DNA from: JAAYHV01 sp964400515
GTDB lineage: Bacteria > Bacillota > Clostridia > Peptostreptococcales > Anaerovoracaceae
NCBI GenBank assembly: GCA_964400515.1
Contig: CAYNTJ010000007.1
Coordinates: 62,001 to 126,000 of the forward strand
Direction: 5' to 3'
Length of the DNA stretch: 64,000 nt
Shown here: positions 15,359-23,972 of the stretch, piece by piece
Position numbering within the stretch: position 1 is the stretch's first letter
Layout: the number at the start of each line of letters is the position of its first letter
The notes under the pieces: model-generated
Told to the model about the DNA's origin: nothing
The model's database searches: none
What the model saw: the letters and a program-made list of their open reading frames with translations, nothing else
Program-made: the position numbers and the translations under genes

Positions 15359-17509
15359 ATGAAAGAAATCGTAAAAATATTGGCAGAGGAATTTAATAAA
15401 AGTGAGCTACATGTACAAAATGTTATTAACCTAATTGATGAAGGTAATACAATTCCGTTCATAGCAAGATACCGTAAAGAAATGCATGGTGCTATGGATG
15501 ATACTGTGCTTAGGGGGCTTGCCGACAGACTGAATTATCTAAGGAATCTTGGTGATAGGAAAGAAGAAGTAAAAAAATCAATTGACTCACAGGAAAAGCT
15601 GACGGAAGAATTGATTAACAAAATAGATAATGCCAAGACCCTTGCGGAAGTAGAAGACATTTACCGCCCATATAAAAAGAAGCGTCGCACAAGGGCCACG
15701 GTTGCAAAAGAAAAGGGGCTTGAACCCTTGGCTTTAAAGCTTTTTGAGCAGAATAAAGAACTGACGGATATTGAAGCTGCAGCAAAGGAATATGTGGATG
15801 AAGAAAAAGATGTAAAGGATGTAAAGGAAGCACTTTTAGGGGCATCGGATATTATTGCCGAGATGGTGGCTGACAGCGCAGATATCAGGCAAGGGCTGAG
15901 GGATCGGTTTATGAAGAATGGAACACTGATTGCTTTGGCTTGTAAGGATGAGGATTCGGTGTATAGCAATTATTATGAGTTTAAAAGACCTCTGACAGAT
16001 TTGCCGGGACATCAAATATTAGCCATTAACAGGGGTGAAAAAGAAGGTTATTTAAAGGTGGCCTTAGATACGGACAGAGAAAAAGCCATAAAGCTTATCG
16101 CAGGTTTGGTAATAAAAAAGGGATCGGTTTCATCGGAATTTGTGTTAAATGCCGCAGAAGACGGTTACGATCGTTTGATTTTTCCTTCATTGGAAAGGGA
16201 AATAAGAAATGAGCTGACAGATAAGGCATCGGAAGGAGCAATATATAATTTCTCATTAAATCTTAAACCTTTATTGATGCAACCTCCAATTAAAGGACAC
16301 ATAACCATGGGGCTTGACCCCGGGTACCGCAACGGCTGTAAGGTGGCCGTGATAGATGAAACGGGAAAACCTTTAGACACAGCGGTTGTTTATCCTACCT
16401 TTGGTGAACGGCAAAAAAATGAAGCCATACAGATACTAACGAAATTGATTAATAAACATGAAGTTGAACATATAGCAATTGGAAACGGCACGGCATCCCG
16501 TGAAACTGAACAAATGACCAGCGAACTTATATCCCGAACAAAAGGTGTAAGCTATATGATTGTAAACGAAGCAGGAGCTTCTGTTTATTCTGCATCTAAG
16601 CTGGCAGCAGAGGAATTTCCTAAATATGATGTTAATCTTCGCTCTGCAATATCCATTGCAAGGAGAATGCAGGATCCTTTAGCGGAACTGGTTAAAATTG
16701 ATCCTAAAGCAATAGGTGTCGGACAATATCAGCATGACATGCCTCAGAAAAGATTGGATGAAGCACTGATTGGAGTTGTTGAAGACTGCGTTAATTCAGT
16801 GGGAGTTGATTTGAATACAGCTTCGCCATCTTTACTTAAAAGGGTTTCGGGCCTAAGTGACAGTACGGCTAAATCATTAGTTGATTACAGAGAAACTTAT
16901 GGGCAGTTTAATTCTCGTAGGGAAATACTAAAGGTTCCAAAGTTGGGGCCAAAAGCATATGAGCAATGTGCAGGCTTTCTTAGAGTGCCGGAAAGCAAAA
17001 ACGTACTGGATAATACAGGCGTACATCCGGAAAGCTATGCTGCAGCGGAAAAGCTCATTAAACTATGTGGTTATTCATTAAATGATGTTGCTGATGGAAA
17101 TATTTCTGATATTGGGGTAAGAATAAATAATTATGGTGAAAAAGATTTAGCAGATAAATGCGGAATCGGAGTACCTACATTAAAAGATATTGTAAAAGAA
17201 CTGATTAAGCCGGGGCGTGATCCCAGGGCGGATCTTCCTGCTAATCTGCTACGTACGGATGTTTTAGATATCGATGATATTCAACCTAACATGGTATTAA
17301 CCGGGACAGTTCGTAATGTAATTGATTTTGGTGCCTTTGTTGATATAGGGGTACATCAGGACGGGTTAGTTCATATTTCAGAAATCGCAGATAAATTTAT
17401 TAGGCACCCTTCCGAAATCCTATCGGTGGGGGATGTGGTTAAAGTATTGGTTTTGTCAGTAGATGTTAAGAAAAAAAGAATAGCCCTATCCATTAAAAAA
17501 GCGAAATAG
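15359..17509 (+). CDS. tex: RNA-binding transcription accessory protein Tex
   Basis: Tex is a nucleic-acid-binding protein related to Spt6. The 716-residue chain has the helical N-terminal part (FIARYRKEMHGAMDD, residues about 33-47), the YqgF/RuvC-like domain (GLDPGYRNGCKVAVID, about 320-335), the helix-hairpin-helix region (VDLNTASPSLLKRVSGLS, near 480) and a C-terminal S1 RNA-binding domain (GTVRNVIDFGAFVDIGVHQDGLVHISE). Full length for the family. It is a single-gene unit with its own promoter and a hairpin after the stop. Confidence 0.96.
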   Translation: MKEIVKILAEEFNKSELHVQNVINLIDEGNTIPFIARYRKEMHGAMDDTVLRGLADRLNYLRNLGDRKEEVKKSIDSQEKLTEELINKIDNAKTLAEVEDIYRPYKKKRRTRATVAKEKGLEPLALKLFEQNKELTDIEAAAKEYVDEEKDVKDVKEALLGASDIIAEMVADSADIRQGLRDRFMKNGTLIALACKDEDSVYSNYYEFKRPLTDLPGHQILAINRGEKEGYLKVALDTDREKAIKLIAGLVIKKGSVSSEFVLNAAEDGYDRLIFPSLEREIRNELTDKASEGAIYNFSLNLKPLLMQPPIKGHITMGLDPGYRNGCKVAVIDETGKPLDTAVVYPTFGERQKNEAIQILTKLINKHEVEHIAIGNGTASRETEQMTSELISRTKGVSYMIVNEAGASVYSASKLAAEEFPKYDVNLRSAISIARRMQDPLAELVKIDPKAIGVGQYQHDMPQKRLDEALIGVVEDCVNSVGVDLNTASPSLLKRVSGLSDSTAKSLVDYRETYGQFNSRREILKVPKLGPKAYEQCAGFLRVPESKNVLDNTGVHPESYAAAEKLIKLCGYSLNDVADGNISDIGVRINNYGEKDLADKCGIGVPTLKDIVKELIKPGRDPRADLPANLLRTDVLDIDDIQPNMVLTGTVRNVIDFGAFVDIGVHQDGLVHISEIADKFIRHPSEILSVGDVVKVLVLSVDVKKKRIALSIKKAK

Positions 17510-17514
17510 ATGAA

Positions 17515-17563
17515 ATGCCCCCTAGGTAGCCAAGGTAATAACCGTAACTGCTTAGGGGGTATT
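17515..17563. terminator. long hairpin between convergent tex and the membrane-anchored protein gene
   Basis: A 12-bp stem (17518-17529 with 17548-17559, two G-T pairs) with an 18-nt loop separates convergent genes. The + strand continuation is T/A mixed rather than a clean T-run, so termination efficiency is uncertain. Confidence 0.55.
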
Positions 17564-17571
17564 ATATAGTT

Positions 17572-18435
17572 TTATCTTATGTCCAATAGATAAATCCAAT
17601 TCTCACTGTAATCGATATAGCCATAGGCAATTTTAGCAACTTCTCTACCATCTTGGTTTACTTCCGTGAAGTGCATCTCCATAAACACATCATAGATTTC
17701 AAGAGTTCCATCTAACCCATAGCTTGCGATTAAATCATTTACCGAAGCCAGTATTTTGTCATTGGTTATTATATTTTTCGTAGTATAAACATGCTTATAT
17801 GAATCACTGTTTTCCAATTGTCCCAGCAATAATTCCGTTAAGACCTGATGGGAACCATCATCATTAAATTGAGAGATTATCCAATAAAAGTATTCGCTGT
17901 TATACTCTTCTCCTATGTAGGTATAGTATATACCAAGCTCAGGAGTTATTCTTGCAACCAAAATACTTTCTCCGTCTTCCATGCCTTTTTCCATTACATA
18001 AACAATTACCGGAAGTATGACTTTTTGTTCTGAAGCTATATCCCTTATTCCGTTAAGGGTTTTAGTTACCTCTTCTTCGCTGTTTATGGAACCGATTATT
18101 ATGGATATAACAGGTCCATCATCATCCCTGGCATCGGAATCCATCCTTACAAGATTGCAGTTATTATTGATTAAGAAAGCATTAACCGATTCTTCAAAGG
18201 GAGTATTACTTGTGGATTCTTGAGCTATTTCATTGAATTCGGTATTATCTTTTGTCTCATGAAATTCATTTTCTTCATCATCACCTGATAATGCATTGCC
18301 CACAAAATACAATACAATTATTACAGCTAAAATTATAAATAATGGATTCTTAAAAAAAGGTTTTTTCTTTTTTTTCTTTTTACTTATTTGAGCCGTGCTA
18401 TTATCGTAATTTACAGTATGTTCATTGTTATCCAT
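17572..18435 (-). CDS. membrane-anchored protein of unknown function
   Basis: This 287-residue protein has a short polar N-terminus, a run of seven lysines near residues 19-25, one membrane helix (NPLFIILAVIIVLYFVGNAL, about 30-49), an acidic linker and an extracytoplasmic domain of about 200 residues. The positive run before the helix predicts N-in/C-out topology. The outer domain is Asp/Glu-rich and beta-strand-like, with no motif I know. The ribosome site AGGAGGGA precedes the ATG. It is divergent from the ROK kinase and has no evident operon partner. Confidence 0.7.
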   Translation of the reverse strand: MDNNEHTVNYDNSTAQISKKKKKKKPFFKNPLFIILAVIIVLYFVGNALSGDDEENEFHETKDNTEFNEIAQESTSNTPFEESVNAFLINNNCNLVRMDSDARDDDGPVISIIIGSINSEEEVTKTLNGIRDIASEQKVILPVIVYVMEKGMEDGESILVARITPELGIYYTYIGEEYNSEYFYWIISQFNDDGSHQVLTELLLGQLENSDSYKHVYTTKNIITNDKILASVNDLIASYGLDGTLEIYDVFMEMHFTEVNQDGREVAKIAYGYIDYSENWIYLLDIR

Positions 18436-18466
18436 AAAAATCCCTCCTATTTACTTTGATAATCCA

Positions 18467-18500
18467 AGTATACCATAAAAAGCTTTAACTGTGGTATAAT
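18467..18500. promoter_or_regulatory. divergent extended -10 promoters
   Basis: On the + strand TGGTATAAT (18492-18500) serves the ROK kinase gene. On the - strand TGGTATACT (ending at 18467) serves the membrane-anchored protein gene. Both carry TGn ahead of the -10; neither has a clear -35. Their closeness suggests mutual interference. Confidence 0.5.
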
Positions 18501-18521
18501 TCAAATGAAAAGAGGTGGGTT

Positions 18522-19355
18522 ATGGAATTTAATATAGGGATAGATGTGGGCGCCAGCTTTATTAAGGCAGGCCTGGTAAATGAAAATAATGAGATTATAC
18601 ATAGAAAAACGATGAAGACCCCTAAGGAATATGAATATATTCTTGATGTTTGTGCTGAGATAATAAAAGAGTTTCAAAATGAAAAGGATAATATTAAAAC
18701 AATTGGAATAGGGGTTCCCGGGTTGATAGGCAAAAAAGGTGAGATACTGTTTTGTGATAATCTTAATATATCAAATGTGGATTTAGCAGGGGATTTAGAA
18801 AAATTGATATACAAAAAAGTGCTTGTGGAAAATGATGCGGATTGTGCTTTGATTGGGGAATATATAAAAGGTAAGGCAAAGGGATATGAAAATATAGTAA
18901 TGCTGACCTTAGGAACAGGCATAGGAAGCTCAGTTATGATGAGTGGGAAATTGATAAAGGGCACTGAACTTGGGCATATGACAATCTGCCTCGATGGAGA
19001 AAAATGCTCCTGTGGCAGTAAGGGATGCCTAGAAGCCTATTGTTCCCTTAAAAAGCTGGGAGAAGATCCAAGGGATATCCTTCAAATGGATAGCAAGGAA
19101 AAGAGAAGGCTTGTTAACATATATATTAAGGGAATAACAGCAGGTATTAGGAACCTGATATTAGCATATAGCCCGGAAATAGTATTGCTCGGAGGTGGTT
19201 TGTCCAATTACGCAGATAGGTTAATTGAACTGATAAAAATTGAAATGAAAACCTATGGCTATGATTATAGCCTTAGAAAAGCAACAATAGAAAAAGCATC
19301 ATTATTAAATGATGCCGGTTTAATAGGTGCGGGTTCTTTAGATCTTTTCGTATAG
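18522..19355 (+). CDS. ROK family sugar kinase / glucokinase-like protein
   Basis: The 277-residue protein has the sugar-kinase/actin fold: the phosphate-1 loop IGIDVGASFIKAG at the N-terminus, GIGVPGLIG, the catalytic Asp in ENDADCALIGE (about residue 105), the second phosphate loop TLGTGIGSSV, and the ROK signature ending in the zinc cluster GHMTICLDGEKCSCGSKGCLE (one His and three Cys). No DNA-binding domain is present, so it is a kinase rather than a ROK repressor. Glucose or another hexose is the likely substrate. Its 3' end overlaps the convergent pyridoxamine kinase gene by 18 nt. Confidence 0.88.
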   Translation: MEFNIGIDVGASFIKAGLVNENNEIIHRKTMKTPKEYEYILDVCAEIIKEFQNEKDNIKTIGIGVPGLIGKKGEILFCDNLNISNVDLAGDLEKLIYKKVLVENDADCALIGEYIKGKAKGYENIVMLTLGTGIGSSVMMSGKLIKGTELGHMTICLDGEKCSCGSKGCLEAYCSLKKLGEDPRDILQMDSKEKRRLVNIYIKGITAGIRNLILAYSPEIVLLGGGLSNYADRLIELIKIEMKTYGYDYSLRKATIEKASLLNDAGLIGAGSLDLFV

Positions 19356-20216
19356 CAAATCCATATTGGGTTTTCTAAGCTCGGGCAGCATTTGCTCTAA
19401 GAGGACGCCATCCCTTTTTGGATAATCGAACTTGCTGCTTATATCAATACATTTATAAACAAAAGCAGAAGCGGTGGCCGCGGCTATTGGTATACTTTCG
19501 CCATTTAAAATATTACCGATCAAAACACTTGTAAACAAATCTCCTGTGCCGGGGTAGCTGTAAGGCAAAAGCTTAGAAGGCACCTTCCAGTACTCGTCCT
19601 TTTCTTTATCATAAGCCAGAGTACTCATTGTAATTTGATTTTCCGGAAAACTGGTTATCATGGTTATCCTTGGTCCAATGCTCGAAAGGGCTTTGAGCCA
19701 TTTCTTTCCGTTTTCCAAGGATGGATAGTCATATGTATCTAAAAGCAGCTGAGCTTCCGTAATATTAGGAGTTATTATATCCGCCTTTGATATCAGTCTC
19801 CTCATTTCGGGAACCATATCTTTGCTGATGGAGCTGTATAAGCTTCCGTCGTCTCCTAAAACAGGATCCACCACAGTTAGGTTATCTTTGGTTTTGAAGG
19901 TATCAATAATATCTATAACAATATTTATTTGCTTGGCTGAACCCAAAAATCCGGAATAGATACAATTAAAGTGAAGATCCAGCTCCTTCCAATGGTTTAC
20001 ATATGCGGGCATTAAATCTGTTAAATCGTTAAATGTATATCCTGAAAACCCTCCGGAATGAGTAGATAATATTGCTGTAGGTATGGGACAAGTTTGTATT
20101 CCCATGGTAGCTAAAACAGGAATGATGGTGGTTAGGGATGCCCTACCAAAGCCTGACATATCATGAATTGCTGCCACTTTTTTAATGATGGATTCTGATT
20201 TCAATTTATTTACCAC
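19338..20216 (-). CDS. pyridoxal/pyridoxamine kinase (PdxY-like)
   Basis: This 292-residue ribokinase-fold kinase phosphorylates vitamin B6 vitamers at the 5' position, salvaging pyridoxal phosphate. Evidence: VAAIHDMSGFGRASLTT at residues about 14-30, the GGFSGYTFNDLTD segment, the DPVLGDDG motif near 125 and the anion-hole/catalytic PGTGDLFTSVL near 225-235. It starts with GTG at 20216 and overlaps the radical SAM gene by 11 nt, giving tight coupling. In Clostridia this family is usually annotated pyridoxamine kinase. Confidence 0.9.
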   Translation of the reverse strand: MVNKLKSESIIKKVAAIHDMSGFGRASLTTIIPVLATMGIQTCPIPTAILSTHSGGFSGYTFNDLTDLMPAYVNHWKELDLHFNCIYSGFLGSAKQINIVIDIIDTFKTKDNLTVVDPVLGDDGSLYSSISKDMVPEMRRLISKADIITPNITEAQLLLDTYDYPSLENGKKWLKALSSIGPRITMITSFPENQITMSTLAYDKEKDEYWKVPSKLLPYSYPGTGDLFTSVLIGNILNGESIPIAAATASAFVYKCIDISSKFDYPKRDGVLLEQMLPELRKPNMDLLYEKI

Positions 20217-21150
20217 TCTTTCTAGACCTATATGTTATGATCTTGTTGTAATCTATACATTCGACCCGGGAGTCTTTTTTTAACCTGTTTATTATATCAT
20301 CTATTGCCTTCTTATCCAATCCTCTGGAAGAGAGAAAGCTTATTAGTTCAAAATGACTCAAAGGATGTCTGCTGCTTATGCTAAGTACCGCATCATATGT
20401 ATCTAATGTATCACTGTAAAAAGAACCTGATGCCAGCATATCTATGGATATGCCATTTAGCTCCTTGACGGCATGGGATATTCTTTCATGACCCACCGCC
20501 TTAACATTAGATTCTGCAGGAGGTCTTACCGGGGTATTAATATAAAGCTTGTCATAGTTTATTTCTTTTAAGTATTCCTTAAAGCCTTGAATATCTTCAT
20601 CACTGCTGTTTATTCCATCCACCAGCATTATTTCCAAATACAGCTGTCCCTTGTATTCCTTGGAAAATTCAATAAGTCCGGCGCTTACTTCATTAAAATG
20701 GAGCTTGCCGTAGGGCCTGTCGATTTTTTTATATATCGATTCATTATATGCATCCACCGAAGGTAATACCATATCCGCCGACATTAATTCTTCCCTTAGG
20801 TTTTTATCATACAGTAGGGCCCCGTTAGTTATAACGGCGACGGGTTTATCTAGCATGTCTTTGATTCCCTGTATCAATTCACCTAATCTGCTATATAAGG
20901 TTGGTTCTCCTTCTCCCACAATAGAAATAACATCAAACTCCTGCCCCTTAGTGCTGTAATCATTCAATTCTTCCAGAATTTCACTTAACGGAAAAAACTC
21001 TTCTCTTGTATTTGTAAGGTGATTGGTTCTGCCCAATTGGCAGTATACACAGCTGTAGTTACAGGTTTTCTCCGGTATGGGGCTGATGCCCAATGATTTT
21101 CCCATTCTTCTAGAAGGAACAGGTCCATATATATATTTATAGTTTTTCAT
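20206..21150 (-). CDS. radical SAM protein
   Basis: This 314-residue radical SAM enzyme has the 4Fe-4S motif CNYSCVYCQ (Cx3Cx2C) near residue 29, preceded by GPVPSRRMGKSLGISPIP and followed by SIVGEGEPTLY. This layout marks the widespread family annotated only as radical SAM protein. The product has a C-terminal winged-helix-like tail (HFELISFLSSRGLDKKAIDDII). A frame open to 21183 lacks a ribosome site; AAGGT just ahead of the ATG at 21150 supports that start. The reaction is unknown. It lies between the PrsW-like gene and pyridoxamine kinase in one leftward transcript. Confidence 0.85.
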   Translation of the reverse strand: MKNYKYIYGPVPSRRMGKSLGISPIPEKTCNYSCVYCQLGRTNHLTNTREEFFPLSEILEELNDYSTKGQEFDVISIVGEGEPTLYSRLGELIQGIKDMLDKPVAVITNGALLYDKNLREELMSADMVLPSVDAYNESIYKKIDRPYGKLHFNEVSAGLIEFSKEYKGQLYLEIMLVDGINSSDEDIQGFKEYLKEINYDKLYINTPVRPPAESNVKAVGHERISHAVKELNGISIDMLASGSFYSDTLDTYDAVLSISSRHPLSHFELISFLSSRGLDKKAIDDIINRLKKDSRVECIDYNKIITYRSRKSGK

Positions 21151-21201
21151 AATTACCTTCCCAATAAATTTAATAATATTCATCTATAGCCAACTTTTTT
21201 T

Positions 21202-21891
21202 TCAAACCGCGGCATCGGTCTTTGACTCTTTTCTTATCTTTCTGATCACAATGATATACATAATAACAACAAAGCCCATGAAAATATTTGTATAAAGGGG
21301 TTCATTTATCATTGCACAGGCATCATAAAAACCGTGGAGAAAAACAGCAGACAAGTATCCTAGGAATTGAAGGAAAACGGATTTACTTTTATGGCCTCTG
21401 TCAAATGCCAATTTGGCCCTCCCGTAATATGCTCCCATAAATACTGCGAACCCGGTGTGGGCAGGTATTGCCAAAAGTGCCCTGGGAATAACCACCGAAA
21501 GACCATAGCTGAAAACATATAGAATATTTTCCAAGGCGGCAAAACCTAGGGAAACAGATATTGCATATAAAATGGCGTCGAATCTGTAATTGAAGGCGGG
21601 GTGCTTCCAGGTTATCTTTTTAAGAAAGATGAACTTCAGCCCTTCCTCTATTACTCCAATCACCATGAAAGCGAAAATTACAGTATAGATTTTTTCATTT
21701 TGAATACTAAAAAGATTTAGTAATGCTTGGCCATACTCTTCTAAAGTGCCGGCCAAAAAGGCGGCTATCCCTCCGAAAATAAACAGATTTATTATAAGGG
21801 AGGAGGGTTCTTTTTCAATTTTATCCTGCTTATAAACCGTTATAAGAAGATATATAGCAGGTAATACAGCTAAAGCTATTAATATTGTCAT
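21202..21891 (-). CDS. PrsW family intramembrane metalloprotease
   Basis: The 229-residue, seven- to eight-helix membrane protein has the PrsW/CPBP-like glutamate and histidine motifs inside helices: EEGLK (82-86), FAALEN (Glu121) and the histidines in AIPAHTGF (His145) and LHGFYDA. B. subtilis PrsW cleaves the anti-sigma factor RsiW at site 1; this family member may act on another membrane substrate. It is the first gene of the leftward unit and has a good promoter divergent from the fluoride operon. Confidence 0.87.
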   Translation of the reverse strand: MTILIALAVLPAIYLLITVYKQDKIEKEPSSLIINLFIFGGIAAFLAGTLEEYGQALLNLFSIQNEKIYTVIFAFMVIGVIEEGLKFIFLKKITWKHPAFNYRFDAILYAISVSLGFAALENILYVFSYGLSVVIPRALLAIPAHTGFAVFMGAYYGRAKLAFDRGHKSKSVFLQFLGYLSAVFLHGFYDACAMINEPLYTNIFMGFVVIMYIIVIRKIRKESKTDAAV

Positions 21892-21915
21892 AGGCTCCTC
21901 CTTTTCGATGGCTCA

Positions 21916-21944
21916 ATAATAACATGACCTAGGCATAAATTCAA
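21916..21944 (-). promoter_or_regulatory. promoter of the PrsW/radical SAM/pyridoxamine kinase unit
   Basis: On the - strand: TTGAAT (21944-21939), 17-nt spacer, TATTAT (21921-21916), followed by GGAGG and the ATG at 21891. Confidence 0.65.
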
Positions 21945-21960
21945 GGAAATGAAAAAATGG

Positions 21961-21989
21961 TTGAAATAATAATAGTATTATGTTAAAAT
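21961..21989 (+). promoter_or_regulatory. promoter of the fluoride operon
   Basis: TTGAAA (21961-21966), 17-nt spacer, TAAAAT (21984-21989). The predicted start lies a few nt before the riboswitch aptamer. Confidence 0.75.
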
Positions 21990-21998
21990 CATAAAGAC

Positions 21999-22059
21999 AA
22001 GTTGGGAATGAGGTACTCCCTTGGTTTAACCTAAATTGCTATACGCTGATGACTTCTGC
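21999..22059 (+). promoter_or_regulatory. fluoride riboswitch (crcB motif)
   Basis: The aptamer matches the crcB-motif layout: a GGGA / TCCC hairpin (22004-22007 with 22017-22020) whose loop holds ATGAGGT, then AACC, and the conserved 3' block GCTGATGACTTCTGC (22045-22059). The loop bases GAGGT (22010-22014) can pair with ACTTC (22052-22056), the pseudoknot that defines this riboswitch. The second helix is weak and an extra GGTT-T-AACC element is present. The operon contains a CrcB/FluC fluoride channel, which independently supports the call. Confidence 0.88.
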
Positions 22060-22087
22060 TTATTTTATATATTGCAGGAGTTTTTTG
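22052..22087 (+). terminator. riboswitch expression-platform terminator
   Basis: ACTTCTGC (22052-22059) pairs with GCAGGAGT (22074-22081), 8 bp including one G-T, followed by T6. The 5' arm is the same strand used in the aptamer pseudoknot, so fluoride binding and termination exclude each other: ligand should switch the operon on. Confidence 0.85.
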
Positions 22088-22100
22088 TTTAGGAGGTCGA

Positions 22101-22820
22101 ATGAGAAATATATTAATAACGGGAGGCTCTAAGGGTATAGGAGCAGAAGCGGTCAGGCATTTTAAAAGAGCAAATGATAATGTGGTGTTTATATACAACA
22201 AGTCAAAGGCTGAAGCCGAGAACCTTATGAAAGAAACAAATTCCATCGGTATCAAATGTGACTTAAGCAATGAAAAAGAGATAAATGGGATAGCCAAGGA
22301 TATATTGGTATTGTTAAATAACAGAGTTGATGTATTGATAACAAATGCCGGTATAGCTTCCTATGGACTGATTGCTGAAATGGATACAGATACATGGAGA
22401 AATACGATAGATACCAATATAAACGGTACATATTATATAATAAAAGCCATAATACCCAATATGATATACAATAAAAAGGGCAGCATAATAACAATTTCAT
22501 CCGTATGGGGACAGGTGGGAGCTGCTTGCGAAGTTGCATATTCCACTGCAAAGGCAGGGATTATAGGAATGACTAAAGCCTTAGCTAAAGAGGTGGCACC
22601 TTCAAATATCAGAGTCAACTGCATTTCCCCCGGCTTTATAAATACTGACATGAATAACAGACTTAGTGAAGAAGAGGTACAAGCATTTATTGATACTGTT
22701 CCCCAGGGGGTTGCAGGAGAAAAGCAAAATGTTGTGGATGCCATGGAATTTTTGGCATCGGATAAATCGTCGTACATAACGGGGCAGATTATTGGTGTAA
22801 ACGGAGGGTTGGTTATTTGA
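22101..22820 (+). CDS. SDR family oxidoreductase, 3-oxoacyl-ACP reductase-like (FabG-like)
   Basis: The 239-residue classical short-chain dehydrogenase uses NAD(P)H. It has the Rossmann motif TGGSKGIG (residues 7-14), NAG near 81, the catalytic Ser in SSVWGQ (about 133) and the YxxxK pair in YSTAKAG (about 147-151), then ISPGFINTDM. It is most like FabG-type 3-ketoacyl-ACP reductases. Gene position, first under a fluoride riboswitch and ahead of crcB, is unusual. Its stop overlaps the TTG start of crcB. Confidence 0.85.
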   Translation: MRNILITGGSKGIGAEAVRHFKRANDNVVFIYNKSKAEAENLMKETNSIGIKCDLSNEKEINGIAKDILVLLNNRVDVLITNAGIASYGLIAEMDTDTWRNTIDTNINGTYYIIKAIIPNMIYNKKGSIITISSVWGQVGAACEVAYSTAKAGIIGMTKALAKEVAPSNIRVNCISPGFINTDMNNRLSEEEVQAFIDTVPQGVAGEKQNVVDAMEFLASDKSSYITGQIIGVNGGLVI

Positions 22821-23209
22821 TAAATTGTTTAATGGTAGGCCTAGGAGGCTTTACGGGAGCGGTTATAAGATATTTGATGACGGGAATAGCAATTGAAAAG
22901 ATGGATTTCCCTTATATGACTTTGCTTATTAATATTATAGGTTCCTTTATAATTGGAATAGTTGTTGCACTTTCCATAAAAAGCAATATGCTTAATGAGA
23001 GCTGGATGCTTTTTTTAAAGGTTGGATTGTGTGGAGGGTTTACAACTTTCTCTTCTTTTGCGTTGGAAACCCAAGAATTGTTTTCATCGGGAAACAATTT
23101 CTTTGGCATAGCATATATATTATTAAGTGTTACCTTTTGTATTTTTGCTGTAGCATTGGGGCAAACTGTGGTGGAAGGTTTGAGTATAATATTTGTGATG
23201 GAGGATTAA
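22817..23209 (+). CDS. crcB: fluoride channel CrcB/FluC
   Basis: This 130-residue, four-helix membrane protein forms dual-topology dimers that export fluoride. Family signatures visible: GGFTGAVIRYLM at the N-terminus, LLINIIGSFIIG in helix 2 and GGFTTFSSFALE in helix 3 (the Na+ and phenylalanine-box region). The start is TTG, overlapping the SDR stop as TTGA, with GGAGG at 22803-22807; the next in-frame ATG, five codons in, would cut helix 1. It is a single gene rather than a heterodimeric pair. Regulation is by the upstream fluoride riboswitch. Confidence 0.95.
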   Translation: MINCLMVGLGGFTGAVIRYLMTGIAIEKMDFPYMTLLINIIGSFIIGIVVALSIKSNMLNESWMLFLKVGLCGGFTTFSSFALETQELFSSGNNFFGIAYILLSVTFCIFAVALGQTVVEGLSIIFVMED

Positions 23210-23213
23210 TGAC

Positions 23214-23972
23214 ATGAAATACGCGGAACATTTTGAGGTTACTTCCCATGATATTGATTTAAATAATGTGATAAGACCGGAGCAATTGCAGCTGTATTTG
23301 CAGGAAACCGCAGATCATCAAAGCAGGGATCGGGCAATAGTATGCGAGAAGCTGTATGAAATGGGATACACATTCATTGTGAGCAGAATGAATGTCGAGA
23401 TATATGAGCCCATAAGAAAATATGACAAAATAACTGTTAATACATGGCATATAAAGGGCAGAGCCGCAAATTTCCCCAGGGGCTATGAAATAATCAGGGC
23501 AGATAAAACCGTGGCAAGGGCCATGAGTAATTGGGCGTTGGTTTCTGTAAAGGATAAAAAGATTGTAAAATACAATGATTACGACATGTCGTCTTATGAT
23601 ATGGACGAGCCCCTTGAATTAAAGATCAAAAGCAGGTTCAGAATACCCAAAGGGATTAATTTTAATAGGGTTGACAATCATATTGTTAAGCTAAGCGATA
23701 CGGATATCAATAGGCACATGAACAATACCAGGTATTTAAAGATAATATATGATAACATACCGGATATGCCCAGGAGTTTCATAACATCCATAAATATTAG
23801 GTATATGAAGGAAGCAAAACTTGACGAAAAGATTGAGGTTTTTAGAAGTGAAAAGAGAAAGTCTATAGGAATTGATGAGCATGCGGACTTTGTGTATAAT
23901 TTTTATACTATGATAGATGATGAACTTAATATGGAAGCTGAAATAGGGATAAAGAAATACGAGGTGAAATAA
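23214..23972 (+). CDS. acyl-ACP thioesterase (double hotdog)
   Basis: The 252-residue protein matches the FatA/FatB-like acyl-ACP thioesterase family, which releases fatty acids from acyl carrier protein. Two hotdog halves are visible: residues about 1-130 (EVTSHDIDLNNVIRPEQLQ; NTWHIKGRAANFPRGYEI) and 150-252 with the catalytic region SDTDINRHMNNTRYL. It is translationally close to crcB (4-nt gap) and shares 1 nt with the next gene, so it is part of the fluoride-controlled transcript. Its substrate chain length cannot be read from sequence. Confidence 0.88.
   Translation: MKYAEHFEVTSHDIDLNNVIRPEQLQLYLQETADHQSRDRAIVCEKLYEMGYTFIVSRMNVEIYEPIRKYDKITVNTWHIKGRAANFPRGYEIIRADKTVARAMSNWALVSVKDKKIVKYNDYDMSSYDMDEPLELKIKSRFRIPKGINFNRVDNHIVKLSDTDINRHMNNTRYLKIIYDNIPDMPRSFITSINIRYMKEAKLDEKIEVFRSEKRKSIGIDEHADFVYNFYTMIDDELNMEAEIGIKKYEVK

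Noticed and set aside
20217..21201. Radical SAM gene as a split or frameshifted gene
   Set aside because: Overlap with pyridoxamine kinase looked odd, but both products are complete for their families.
22433..22777. Antisense frames in the SDR gene
   Set aside because: Shadows of a well-supported gene; no start signals.
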